This document shows positions 17,169-23,802 of a stretch of DNA of 38,875 nt, piece after piece. Location of the stretch: contig JAFZDJ010000005.1 of assembly GCA_017561265.1 (NCBI GenBank), forward strand, positions 1 to 38,875. The letters are read 5' to 3'. A program made the position numbers and the translations under genes. This DNA is from Bacteroidales bacterium (lineage in GTDB: Bacteria; Bacteroidota; Bacteroidia; Bacteroidales; UBA932). The stretch's first letter is position 1, and each line of letters starts with the position of its first letter. The notes beneath the pieces were generated by a model. That model saw only the letters and a list, made by a program, of their open reading frames with translations. It had not been told where the DNA came from and did not search any database.

Positions 17169-17198
17169 CAAATATAATCAAAATCTGCACCATGGCAA
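17169..17198 (-). promoter_or_regulatory. Bacteroidota-type promoter of the rsfS-ftsH-cdsA-psd operon
   Basis: Minus-strand TTG (17198-17196), exactly 19 nt, then TATATTTG (17176-17169). The -33 lies inside the first codons of birA (ATG at 17192), so the two divergent promoters interlock. Confidence 0.7.
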
Positions 17199-18034
17199 AG
17201 AAGCATGACATTATATGGCTCGACTCCATCGATTCGACCAATGAAGAGGCTAAAAGGCACATTTCTGACATTGACAATTTGTCAGTACTGTCAGCTTATG
17301 AGCAGACGGAGGGTCGCGGACAAAGGGGAAATACCTGGACGAGTACGCCTGGTGAAAATCTCATATTCAGCATTGTCCTGAAGAATCCGAAGATAAGCGC
17401 CAGGGACCAGTTTTGCATTAATGAAATCACTTCCCTATCGGTCGTGGATTTTCTCTCTCAGCATGGAATTTCAGCCCGGATCAAATGGCCGAACGATATT
17501 TATGTGGGCTCGAAAAAGATCTGCGGCATCCTGATCGAGAATTCACTACGTGGTTCGGGCATTTCTTCCAGCATAATAGGTATAGGATTGAATATCAACC
17601 AACGAAACTTTGATGTTAACCTACCGAATCCTACCTCTATGGCACTATGCCAGCCAGAATCCACATATGAAATCCATCAATGCCTTGAAGAATTCATGGA
17701 TATTTTCCGATCTTATGTATCAAGACTCATGGACTACGGGAAATGGGACTCATTGAGGGAGTCATACCTTTCGAAATTATGGCGTCTGAATGAACAGACC
17801 ATCTTCATCGACTACACTTCCCTGCCATCCGGCTGTCACGAAGGTCCGATGAACATCTCATCAGCAGGCTCATCATCCTGCAGCCCTGGCTTCCCTGGAC
17901 AGACTGCACCTGCAGGACGCCCCTTCACCGGCATCATCCGCGGCCTCTCCCAGATCGGTCTCCTCATCGTCGAAGACATGGAAATAGGCGAACTCAAAGA
18001 ATTCGCCTTCAAAGAAATCGGGTATATCTTATAA
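17192..18034 (+). CDS. birA: Biotin-[acetyl-CoA-carboxylase] ligase BirA
   Basis: A 280-residue group I biotin protein ligase (no N-terminal DNA-binding domain), activating biotin to biotinyl-AMP and attaching it to carrier proteins. The biotin/ATP-binding loop GRGQRG is at 41-46, KWPND at 98-102, and the K-K-I-C-G-I-L-I-E strand at 108-116. The C-terminal SH3-like domain normally runs on from L-W-R-L-N-E. Here it is interrupted at about 210-243 by a Gly/Ser/Pro/Cys-rich loop (nt 17822-17920) before resuming with F-T-G-I-I-R-G-L and ending E-L-K-E-F-A-F-K-E-I. That loop is GC-richer than the rest and makes the protein about 30 residues longer than usual. Catalysis should be unaffected. Confidence 0.93.
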   Translation: MAKKHDIIWLDSIDSTNEEAKRHISDIDNLSVLSAYEQTEGRGQRGNTWTSTPGENLIFSIVLKNPKISARDQFCINEITSLSVVDFLSQHGISARIKWPNDIYVGSKKICGILIENSLRGSGISSSIIGIGLNINQRNFDVNLPNPTSMALCQPESTYEIHQCLEEFMDIFRSYVSRLMDYGKWDSLRESYLSKLWRLNEQTIFIDYTSLPSGCHEGPMNISSAGSSSCSPGFPGQTAPAGRPFTGIIRGLSQIGLLIVEDMEIGELKEFAFKEIGYIL

Positions 18035-18063
18035 CCGACAGGACGCAGTTTTCTTCTCTCTCA

Positions 18064-18173
18064 GTTCTAGTGAACTTATATACAGAAATTATCACCAGAA
18101 CAATAGAAATACATCAAAAACGGTCAAAACGAACGGTTCCAGTGAATATTTCTTATCTGACATTCACTAAAAC
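18064..18173 (+). repeat. REP-like hairpin pair downstream of the RAYT gene
   Basis: Two imperfect inverted repeats: GTTCTAGTGA (18064-18073) with TCACCAGAAC (18092-18101), and GTTCCAGTGAAT (18136-18147) with ATTCACTAAAAC (18162-18173). Both share the GTTCYAGTGAA core with the repeats on the other side of the RAYT gene. They fill the 150-nt gap between the birA stop and the RAYT stop. Confidence 0.75.
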
Positions 18174-18184
18174 ACGGTTTAGGA

Positions 18185-19159
18185 CTACATATAATCCATC
18201 GCAAGACATCTTCTGGCCTGTGCTTCTCCTGCATGATACAGGTCTTTTACTATATGATAGAGTTCCTGCTTTTCAGAATATGAAAGGCAATATATAGAAG
18301 TGGTTTTGAACTGTGTTACAACTATCCTATCTACCTCCTCACATAACTGAATATCTGTCAATATTTTATAATTATTTCTTCCCTTCTCGTTCTTAAGCAT
18401 GATATTGTACGGAGTCAACATCACGCCATGTTCTATAGTCTCTATAGTAACCGGAGCGGAACTGACATCATCCTCCTTCTGCTCTTCGATCCACTTTTCA
18501 TCCGAAAGACGGTTCATATAGTAAAGAAAATTTCTTGGAGTTCCATAAAGTAGCTCGACCTGCTGAATTGCAGTGACATCATTTCTCAGGAATAGGCCGG
18601 ATTTATCCATATGATAATTTTGTGGAATCTTCACATTCCGACCGACATGACCATGATGATTTCGCTTATCAAGCAATTCTATATTAGAACATTTACCAAG
18701 TTGAGACTGAAAGATGACATTTGCAGCACTATGAGGATACGCAAAAGGAGTTGGTGAAATTCCATGATGCAAGGGATTTCTAAGAGTATATGATATGGCA
18801 GCCAGCAAATGATATATGCCTTCAATCTCTACACAGAAATACCCACTCTCTCCCAACGGACCTTTACGTTTGTATTTTGTGTTCATATGTCTGGTATAAG
18901 CCAGTCTGTTGATCCTCATCAATCTTTCGGGATCATCAGTCTGAGCGACAAGGTGTCTGTGATTGGACATGTGCGCATCCGCCAAGGAACAGGACTCTGT
19001 CTTATACAGGGCTAATGCGTAACAATTGAATCCCCAATTGTAATCGTCATGACTACGAAACAAGACTTCCTCTTTTGAGGAATGACAAAGATGAAATACC
19101 TTTTTCATTGCACAATTTCTATCATTCTCTACTTCTACTGCACTAAATCCTTTCAACAC
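18185..19159 (-). CDS. REP-associated tyrosine transposase (RAYT), IS200-like Y1 family
   Basis: 324 residues from GTG 19159; an ATG at 19108 (M18, M-K-K-V-F) is an alternative. The Y1 fold is recognisable: metal-binding HRH at 67-69 within M-S-N-H-R-H-L-V (usually M-P-N-H-x-H-L), a catalytic-helix region with Y88 and Y96 (L-A-Y-T-R-H-M-N-T-K-Y), and the Y-T-L-R-N-P-L-H-H-G segment near 124-133 equivalent to the family's Y-I-x-x-N-P-V. An unusually long C-terminal half follows, ending in a helix-turn-helix-like stretch (about 286-320). Such enzymes cut single-stranded REP hairpins and are normally domesticated single-copy genes. Hairpin repeats flank it on both sides, supporting this call. 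The gene is intact; its activity is unknown. Confidence 0.82.
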   Translation of the reverse strand: MLKGFSAVEVENDRNCAMKKVFHLCHSSKEEVLFRSHDDYNWGFNCYALALYKTESCSLADAHMSNHRHLVAQTDDPERLMRINRLAYTRHMNTKYKRKGPLGESGYFCVEIEGIYHLLAAISYTLRNPLHHGISPTPFAYPHSAANVIFQSQLGKCSNIELLDKRNHHGHVGRNVKIPQNYHMDKSGLFLRNDVTAIQQVELLYGTPRNFLYYMNRLSDEKWIEEQKEDDVSSAPVTIETIEHGVMLTPYNIMLKNEKGRNNYKILTDIQLCEEVDRIVVTQFKTTSIYCLSYSEKQELYHIVKDLYHAGEAQARRCLAMDYM

Positions 19160-19185
19160 ATTCTTCCCAAATGCATGAAACTGAA

Positions 19186-19214
19186 CAAATATAACTTAAT
19201 TAATTGAATAGCAA
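19186..19214 (-). promoter_or_regulatory. Putative promoter of the RAYT gene
   Basis: Minus-strand TTG (19214-19212), 18-nt spacer and TATATTTG (19193-19186). It lies 27 nt before the GTG start and just beside repeat copy A. Confidence 0.5.
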
Positions 19215-19225
19215 TATAAAAAAAA

Positions 19226-19407
19226 CAGTTCTAGTGAAGTTGCCTATCTATAAATTCACTGGAACTCGCAGAAATAGTTGTACTATATGCAAATCTAGTA
19301 GTTCAGGTGAAGAACGGGGCAAGAATCTTCACTAGAGTACCGAACGAGATGCTCTCCGGAGTATCGGACTATGACCACCACGAATCCGGGCGAGATGCTC
19401 TTATCAA
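19226..19407 (+). repeat. REP double-hairpin tandem unit, copy A
   Basis: Contains hairpin 1, AGTTCTAGTGAA (19227-19238) with TTCACTGGAACT (19255-19266), a 12-bp stem with one G-T pair, and hairpin 2 (19300-19313 with 19326-19338). A tail containing CGAGATGCTC twice follows and ends TATCAA. The order matches copy B, offset by about 186-188 nt. Confidence 0.78.
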
Positions 19408-19412
19408 AAAAG

Positions 19413-19603
19413 CTGTTCTAGTGAACTTTGCCCATGATTAAATTCACTGGAACTGGCGGAGAAAGTTGGACTATATTCAAATATATCAGTTCTGGTGAAG
19501 AACGAAGCTAGAATCTTCACTAGAATACCGACGAGATGTCCTTCGGGGCATGAAGGTTTCCGGTAACGATGGAGCAATCATCGGAGCGAGATGATCATAT
19601 CAA
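19413..19603 (+). repeat. REP double-hairpin tandem unit, copy B, running into the DUF3810 gene
   Basis: Hairpin 1 is GTTCTAGTGAA (19415-19425) with TTCACTGGAAC (19443-19453); hairpin 2 is 19489-19501 with 19514-19526. The tail (GCGAGATGATCATATCAA) matches the end of copy A but here forms the last codons of the DUF3810 gene. The hairpins may also serve as its terminator. Between 19160 and 19577 I see no protein gene. Confidence 0.75.
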
Positions 19604-20612
19604 TGACTTCGAGGTAGCTGGCGGTCCCGGAAGATACTTTGTTGCTTTTCAGGAAGGCATCGTAGACCGTGGTCTGAATTTTACCAAGGACTTTGCTGTA
19701 TTTTGAGTTCCAGAAATCACGTTGAGCAGAATATTGCTTCAGGATTTCCGGGCGGATTTCCGACAGTAAAATGCGGTACTCCTCTTCAGAGAGTACTCGG
19801 GAAGCATTTACAAGGACATATGGCAACAACGAGAAATATCCGCTGTATCTGACTGCAGGTATATCGGATGCGATACAGACTGTATATCCCCAGAAATTCG
19901 CTTCATCTTCGCTACTGACTCCCAGGAGATGAGAATATTCATGGGCGTATACAAACGGGATCTGCGCAGGAAGCAGATCATTGTTCATCTGTGTTTCACA
20001 GAAGAACGGCCCGACAAATCCCATTACTCCGACAGAAGAATATAAGTCATTGAAAAGCAAACGTTTAGGATGCTGCCATTGACGTGGCCTGGATAATCCG
20101 TAAGTTTCTGAAAGAGAGGCATATGTATCTTTGACATCCTTCTCCATAAGCTCCTGAATGACATGCAGGTCTCCAACCGGCAGATCATTGAAAGAAGCAT
20201 TCAGACTGTCGGTATATTCTGAAAGAAATGCATTGAAGACAGATTCGTCGTAGGATTGTCGTTGTACTCCGGTCCTGGTATATATGCTTTCGCGATAATA
20301 ATTGCAGCCCCAGCCGATATAGAACCATACATATACCCAAAGCAGCAGCTCGAATGAGCGGAAAAATATAATTCTGAATCCTTCATGTTTCACTGAACCT
20401 GACACGAACATATAAATCAGAAGAATGACAGCTGCTGCAACCACCAGTTCTTCCAAAGAAAAAGGGATCCATGACACAAGCCATGAGAGAACAGACGAGG
20501 TAATCGGGTACAACACAGCTGAGTACCATTCACCTATCTGCTCGGAAAGCCTTGCAGCCAGTTCAAAGACAAGAAGGATAAGAAGGATGATGTGCCTAAG
20601 CCTTATCTTCAT
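19578..20612 (-). CDS. DUF3810 family membrane protein with HExxH metallopeptidase motif
   Basis: A 344-residue protein with three membrane segments near 7-20, 33-50/55-72 and 85-102, followed by a large extracytoplasmic domain. This domain contains HEYSH (224-228) with E235/E237 downstream as a possible third zinc ligand, the pattern of a gluzincin-like peptidase. The family (DUF3810) is widespread in Bacteroidota and Firmicutes, and its substrate is unknown. The start overlaps the preceding 131-aa gene by 17 nt, marking it as the last gene of an operon of small membrane proteins. Its C-terminal codons (I-I-S-L-R-stop) lie in the tail of REP copy B. Confidence 0.87.
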   Translation of the reverse strand: MKIRLRHIILLILLVFELAARLSEQIGEWYSAVLYPITSSVLSWLVSWIPFSLEELVVAAAVILLIYMFVSGSVKHEGFRIIFFRSFELLLWVYVWFYIGWGCNYYRESIYTRTGVQRQSYDESVFNAFLSEYTDSLNASFNDLPVGDLHVIQELMEKDVKDTYASLSETYGLSRPRQWQHPKRLLFNDLYSSVGVMGFVGPFFCETQMNNDLLPAQIPFVYAHEYSHLLGVSSEDEANFWGYTVCIASDIPAVRYSGYFSLLPYVLVNASRVLSEEEYRILLSEIRPEILKQYSAQRDFWNSKYSKVLGKIQTTVYDAFLKSNKVSSGTASYLEVIDMIISLR

Positions 20613-20991
20613 CTGCCTGTATCTTTACTTTATAGTGGATCAGATTGTTTACACCAACAGATGCAAATGCAAAAACCGCAGCGACATACATCCATGGTGA
20701 AAGGTCGTTGATTATCCTGACAACAATGCATACTGCCGAAACGACACTCAGGAATATTGAGAAATATATGTTGAATTTCAAAGCTCCTCTTGACGGAAGT
20801 ATATGCGGGAACTTATCCATCCTGATGTTTGAAATCAGAGCAGCTGGAATCAGGACCACGAAAAGAATCAGAACAGCAATCATCATCCAGTCATAACCTC
20901 CCTTCATGACAGGAAAGAAATACAACAACATGAACAGAAGCGACACAATCGCAAAAACCGTTCTCAGTACATTCAAGGTCTTCATAGTCAT
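20596..20991 (-). CDS. Small four-helix membrane protein, unknown function
   Basis: 131 residues (an internal ATG at 20985 would remove two). Four hydrophobic segments lie near 9-27, 34-53, 72-92 and 97-115, with short charged loops and an acidic tail (D-E-D-K-A). No family is recognised. It begins 4 nt after the DUF2007 gene and overlaps the DUF3810 gene by 17 nt, so it is almost certainly cotranscribed and may be a partner of the predicted metallopeptidase. A transport motif or catalytic residues are not evident. Confidence 0.7.
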   Translation of the reverse strand: MTMKTLNVLRTVFAIVSLLFMLLYFFPVMKGGYDWMMIAVLILFVVLIPAALISNIRMDKFPHILPSRGALKFNIYFSIFLSVVSAVCIVVRIINDLSPWMYVAAVFAFASVGVNNLIHYKVKIQADEDKA

Positions 20992-20995
20992 AATA

Positions 20996-21616
20996 TCATT
21001 CGTTAATAATTCTTTCAGCCGCTTCCTTATCCTTTTTCCTTACAATGACACGTACAGGAACATTTCCAAGGAACTCAGGGGAACTTTCTCCGTATGTTGT
21101 AGCTTCAATACCATTTGACTCAAGCAGATTCCTGATGATATGGGCAGATTCCACATCCTTGCATTCTGCCACAGTCACATATGAATTCTCTTCAACATCA
21201 CGTTTTCGGTCTGCTTCATATTTCTCGATATCGTCTGGAGCATGATTCAGATACGTAGTCCTATAACCGAATGCTGCACACAAGCACAGTATGATGGCAA
21301 CGATATTTAAAGATCCGTCTTCCTGATAGTAGAACCATACATATCTTGCCGAGATATAAGTGATAATGATCAATGTGCCACATATCAACCGGTCTGCAGA
21401 CGTCAGCCAGTCATCGTGACCGTTCAGGAAATTATGTATCAACGGTTTGTTATTCCATATCATTACCATGGAAACGATAAAAGCAAGAGCGAACAATAGC
21501 AGCAAGCTCATGAAATCGTTTTCGTGTCTGTTCAATGACAGACACAAAAGAGTCAGCAAGAGAGCCAGACAGAAAGAATAGGCAAATGCCTTCATCCTAT
21601 AATTCTTCATATTCAT
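20996..21616 (-). CDS. Membrane protein with C-terminal DUF2007 domain
   Basis: 206 residues from the ATG at 21616, whose A is shared with the TGA of the upstream gene; a TTG one codon earlier is less likely. The N-terminal half has about four membrane helices (near 10-25, 35-52, 80-100, 105-120). The C-terminal 65 residues match the DUF2007 pattern, a ferredoxin-like small domain described as a putative signal-transducing protein: V-T-V-A-E-C-K-D-V-E-S-A-H-I-I-R-N-L-L-E, then G-I-E-A, and V-R-V-I-V-R-K-K-D. The role is unknown; the domain probably faces the cytoplasm. It is part of the same tightly coupled operon. Confidence 0.82.
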   Translation of the reverse strand: MNMKNYRMKAFAYSFCLALLLTLLCLSLNRHENDFMSLLLLFALAFIVSMVMIWNNKPLIHNFLNGHDDWLTSADRLICGTLIIITYISARYVWFYYQEDGSLNIVAIILCLCAAFGYRTTYLNHAPDDIEKYEADRKRDVEENSYVTVAECKDVESAHIIRNLLESNGIEATTYGESSPEFLGNVPVRVIVRKKDKEAAERIINE

Positions 21617-22041
21617 CAATTTATCCGTTCCACAATATTCTTATATAAAGCTTCGACAGGTACATCGAGGTCGCTCAATTTGATCTTCAAAGGCTTTCTT
21701 CCGTCCTTGAATTCTAGCCTTACCATCTCATAATCAGGGAATATGTACTCCATGTCAGCCTTAGAGATGTCCTTGAAATAGTATTTCCGATACTCTTTCT
21801 GCAATGCATACTTTGTTTCAAGACGGTCTTCAAACAACCTGACCAGCGGCTTACCTTTTCTGCGGTTTCTGATCGTTATAAAAGCAGCAAAGGGGATAAA
21901 AACAGCCATGCTTATAATAAATATGGCAAGATGTCCGGCCAGGACAAAATACATGATGTTGAAGGCAAGTATCGCAGCAATGATCAAGATCGATCTCAAG
22001 CTCAATCTGACATATCCTTCAATAATGGGCAGTTCGTTCAT
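21616..22041 (-). CDS. Small membrane protein with PH-like C-terminal domain
   Basis: 141 residues from the ATG at 22041. The frame stays open to 22224, but that start lies upstream of the predicted transcription start and the extra sequence is not hydrophobic or conserved-looking. Two membrane helices (about 15-35 and 38-58) are followed by a basic stretch (R-N-R-R-K-G-K) and then an alternating beta-rich domain (L-F-E-D-R-L-E-T-K-Y ... I-S-K-A-D-M-E-Y) ending in a helix. This is the layout of bacterial PH-like (YdbT/bPH2-type) proteins. The family call is by resemblance only. The stop overlaps the next start by one base. Confidence 0.68.
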   Translation of the reverse strand: MNELPIIEGYVRLSLRSILIIAAILAFNIMYFVLAGHLAIFIISMAVFIPFAAFITIRNRRKGKPLVRLFEDRLETKYALQKEYRKYYFKDISKADMEYIFPDYEMVRLEFKDGRKPLKIKLSDLDVPVEALYKNIVERIN

Positions 22042-22055
22042 AATACGGCAATTGA

Positions 22056-22118
22056 TTATTTGAGGAGAATGACTGTAATTGTTGCACCAGCTGTAGCGCC
22101 GAGGATAGCGAGTATCAT
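22056..22118 (-). CDS. Possible 20-residue hydrophobic membrane peptide
   Basis: An ATG at 22118 opens a 20-codon frame ending at TAA 22058-22056, 14 nt before the next gene. The peptide is almost entirely Ile/Leu/Ala/Gly/Thr with a single C-terminal Lys, i.e. one short membrane span with no charged residue before the end. It begins about 25 nt after the expected transcription start from TATCTTTG (22156-22149), so it would be the first gene of the membrane-protein operon. It is too short for statistics; it could be a translated leader or a chance frame. Confidence 0.4.
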   Translation of the reverse strand: MILAILGATAGATITVILLK

Positions 22119-22148
22119 AATCGTTCGTTATTTGGGGTTTCGTTAATG

Positions 22149-22156
22149 CAAAGATA
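22149..22156 (-). promoter_or_regulatory. Putative -7 element of the small-membrane-protein operon
   Basis: Minus-strand TATCTTTG; the -33 TTG is not clear at 19-20 nt. It places transcription start near 22143, excluding the longer 22224 start of the PH-like gene. Confidence 0.45.
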
Positions 22157-22166
22157 GCTTGAAACA

Positions 22167-22236
22167 GTTTAACGCAGACCATTTTACCTGGTACAAATAA
22201 CAGCCATAAATCATTGATAATCAAGCACCGTTAAAC
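22167..22236. repeat. Inverted repeat between the regulator gene and the membrane operon
   Basis: GTTTAACG (22167-22174) and CGTTAAAC (22229-22236) are perfect complements 54 nt apart. They sit immediately after the stop of the HTH regulator gene and just upstream of the -7 element at 22149-22156. They could be a binding site or a long-range stem; no function is shown. Confidence 0.35.
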
Positions 22237-23058
22237 TCATGGATTTGACATGGCCACTTGAGAGTTTGACGCAGGAGGACTTTCCAGCAGATTCTTGAGG
22301 TGATTTGCGAGATTCCTGTCATGCTCGCCAAGGCCGAGCTTCTGACGGATGACACTGCCGTATGTATAATGTCTTTTCAGATTTATATACTCTCCGATTT
22401 CCTTTCCGTTCAATCCGACAAGATAGAGGCAGCAGTAGTTTACCTCCCAGTCAGAAAGTCCGCATGAACGCAGATATGCCATGAATTTCGGATGACCGGC
22501 CTCAAAAGACTTTCGGGTTGATTCGAGGAAAGCGTCTCTGTTTGATACCAGCATCTCAATCTGGGCATTGGCCTCCTTGTTAGCTGCGGATGAATCCGTG
22601 ATATACGAAGCGATCACTTTATTCAGGAGTGCAAGTCTCTGTTTTATGACCCCTTTCAGTTCCTGATCCGGTGTCATGGATTCAGACATCTTGCTCAAGG
22701 CGTCCCTTTCAATGATCGCATCAGCATACAGCTTCTCCACCCTTTCCTTTTCTATCTGAAGGAGAACCTTTTCCTGTGTACTGGAAACCAATTTCTTCTG
22801 CGTCTCTTTCAATGAGTAGAATACAGATATGATAATGAACACGAATGCAGAATACATGAAGAACATGATGGTCTTGTCTTCTTCCATCGCACGATGTTCG
22901 CCAGCACTGATAAAAGCATCGATGGCCTTCTCCTGATCGCCGGCTTCCAGAGACTCGACGCCAAGCTGATAGAACTGATCGTATATATCAGCATCATCAC
23001 TGCTGCAGGAACAGACCAGCAGCATAAACAGGGATAGTCTGGGAAGTAAGTTTTTCAT
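22237..23058 (-). CDS. Short lipoprotein/TM/HTH regulator related to Bacteroidota TPR regulators
   Basis: 273 residues from the ATG at 23058; the frame is open to 23199, but that part overlaps rpe and is Arg/Ser-rich nonsense. A lipoprotein-type signal (M-K-N-L-L-P-R ... L-L-V-C-S-C-S-S, likely Cys18) comes first. It is followed by only one TPR-like helix pair (about 27-58), a transmembrane helix (about 64-84), a long coiled coil (about 85-145) and a C-terminal LuxR-like HTH (L-S-D-W-E-V-N-Y-C-C-L-Y-L-V-G-L-N-G-K-E-I, about 204-225). Full-length relatives carry several hundred residues of TPRs before the TM helix, so the sensor part is strongly reduced here. DNA binding from the membrane is inferred. 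It lies 22 nt after rpe. Confidence 0.75.
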   Translation of the reverse strand: MKNLLPRLSLFMLLVCSCSSDDADIYDQFYQLGVESLEAGDQEKAIDAFISAGEHRAMEEDKTIMFFMYSAFVFIIISVFYSLKETQKKLVSSTQEKVLLQIEKERVEKLYADAIIERDALSKMSESMTPDQELKGVIKQRLALLNKVIASYITDSSAANKEANAQIEMLVSNRDAFLESTRKSFEAGHPKFMAYLRSCGLSDWEVNYCCLYLVGLNGKEIGEYINLKRHYTYGSVIRQKLGLGEHDRNLANHLKNLLESPPASNSQVAMSNP

Positions 23059-23080
23059 CAAGTTCGTTTTATAATCAGTC

Positions 23081-23722
23081 TCAGCCACGCATCGCAGCAA
23101 TGACTGCGGCCGGGTCTTCGGCCTTGAAGACAGCGCTGCCAGCGACAAAGATCTCTGCTCCCGCCTCGGCAAGCGCAGCGGCATTCGATGCGGAAACACC
23201 TCCGTCGACCTCGATCTTTATATCAAGTCCCTGTCTCTCGATTTCAGCTTTCAGTGTTCTGATCCTGTCGTATGTGGCCTCAATGAACTTCTGGCCTCCG
23301 AATCCGGCAAAGACAGACATAAGGAGCACATAATCGGCATCTTTCAGATATGGGTAAAGGTCTTCAACAGGTATGTCCGGATTGATTACGAGTCCCGCCT
23401 TGACCCCTAAGGAACGGATGTGCTTCAGAAGGGCTTCAGGGTCTTTAGCAGCATTCAGATGAAATGAAATCATAGATGCTCCGACTCCGGCAAACCTGTC
23501 TACATATTTCTCCGGTTCTATGATCATCAGGTGAACGTCCATAGGTTTTTCAGCCTTGCTGGCAATTGCCTCTATTACAGGGAATCCGAATGATATATTC
23601 GGTACAAATGCTCCATCCATGACGTCCAGATGGAAAATGTCGGCATATTTGTTCACAGTCTCGATATCCTTCTCGAGATGAAGGAAATCTGCGGCCAGCA
23701 TTGAAGGTGCTATCAGTATCAT
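23081..23722 (-). CDS. rpe: Ribulose-phosphate 3-epimerase
   Basis: A 213-residue TIM-barrel enzyme interconverting ribulose 5-phosphate and xylulose 5-phosphate in the pentose phosphate pathway. Signature elements are P-S-M-L-A-A-D-F (start), F-H-L-D-V-M-D-G-A-F-V-P-N (metal His and Asp), M-D-V-H-L-M-I, V-L-L-M-S-V-F-A-G-F-G-G-Q-K-F and E-V-D-G-G-V (second metal Asp) with the phosphate-binding G-A-E-I-F-V-A-G-S-A. The family more often has M-S-V-x-P-G-F-G-G-Q; an Ala replaces the Pro here. No promoter is seen upstream, so it is probably read through from pepD across the 80-nt repeat-containing gap. Confidence 0.96.
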   Translation of the reverse strand: MILIAPSMLAADFLHLEKDIETVNKYADIFHLDVMDGAFVPNISFGFPVIEAIASKAEKPMDVHLMIIEPEKYVDRFAGVGASMISFHLNAAKDPEALLKHIRSLGVKAGLVINPDIPVEDLYPYLKDADYVLLMSVFAGFGGQKFIEATYDRIRTLKAEIERQGLDIKIEVDGGVSASNAAALAEAGAEIFVAGSAVFKAEDPAAVIAAMRG

Positions 23723-23737
23723 AATTAATTCTGTAAA

Positions 23738-23802
23738 GATCCTTCGCTTCGCTCAGGATGACAATAAAAGCTCAGGATGAAATAAAAAGTACAGGATGAT
23801 GA
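23738..23802 (-). repeat. REP-like element of the GATCCTTCGCTTCGCTCAGGATGAC type with two decayed half-copies
   Basis: On the plus strand a full unit lies at 23738-23763. Shortened copies of its right part, GCTCAGGATGA (23770-23780) and ACAGGATGATGAC (23791-23803), follow at about 20-nt spacing. The ATCCT/AGGAT ends can pair. It fills the pepD-rpe gap. This motif is common in many bacterial phyla. Confidence 0.65.

Noticed and set aside
17133..17171. Upstream start of rsfS at 17171
   Set aside because: It overlaps the -7 element, so the codons would not be in the transcript.
18185..19159. Active insertion sequence
   Set aside because: No target-site duplication, no defined IS ends and no second copy were seen; hairpin surroundings and gene form fit a resident RAYT better.
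19226..19603. CRISPR-like array
   Set aside because: The repeats are paired inverted hairpins in two long tandem units, not uniform direct repeats with unique spacers, and no cas gene is present.
22042..22224. Longer start (22224) for the PH-like membrane protein
   Set aside because: It would begin upstream of the predicted promoter element and adds non-conserved-looking residues; 22041 gives a normal membrane-protein start.
23059..23199. N-terminal extension of the HTH regulator to 23199
   Set aside because: The extra residues are Arg/Ser-rich, overlap the rpe coding end, and hide the proper lipoprotein signal that begins at 23058.
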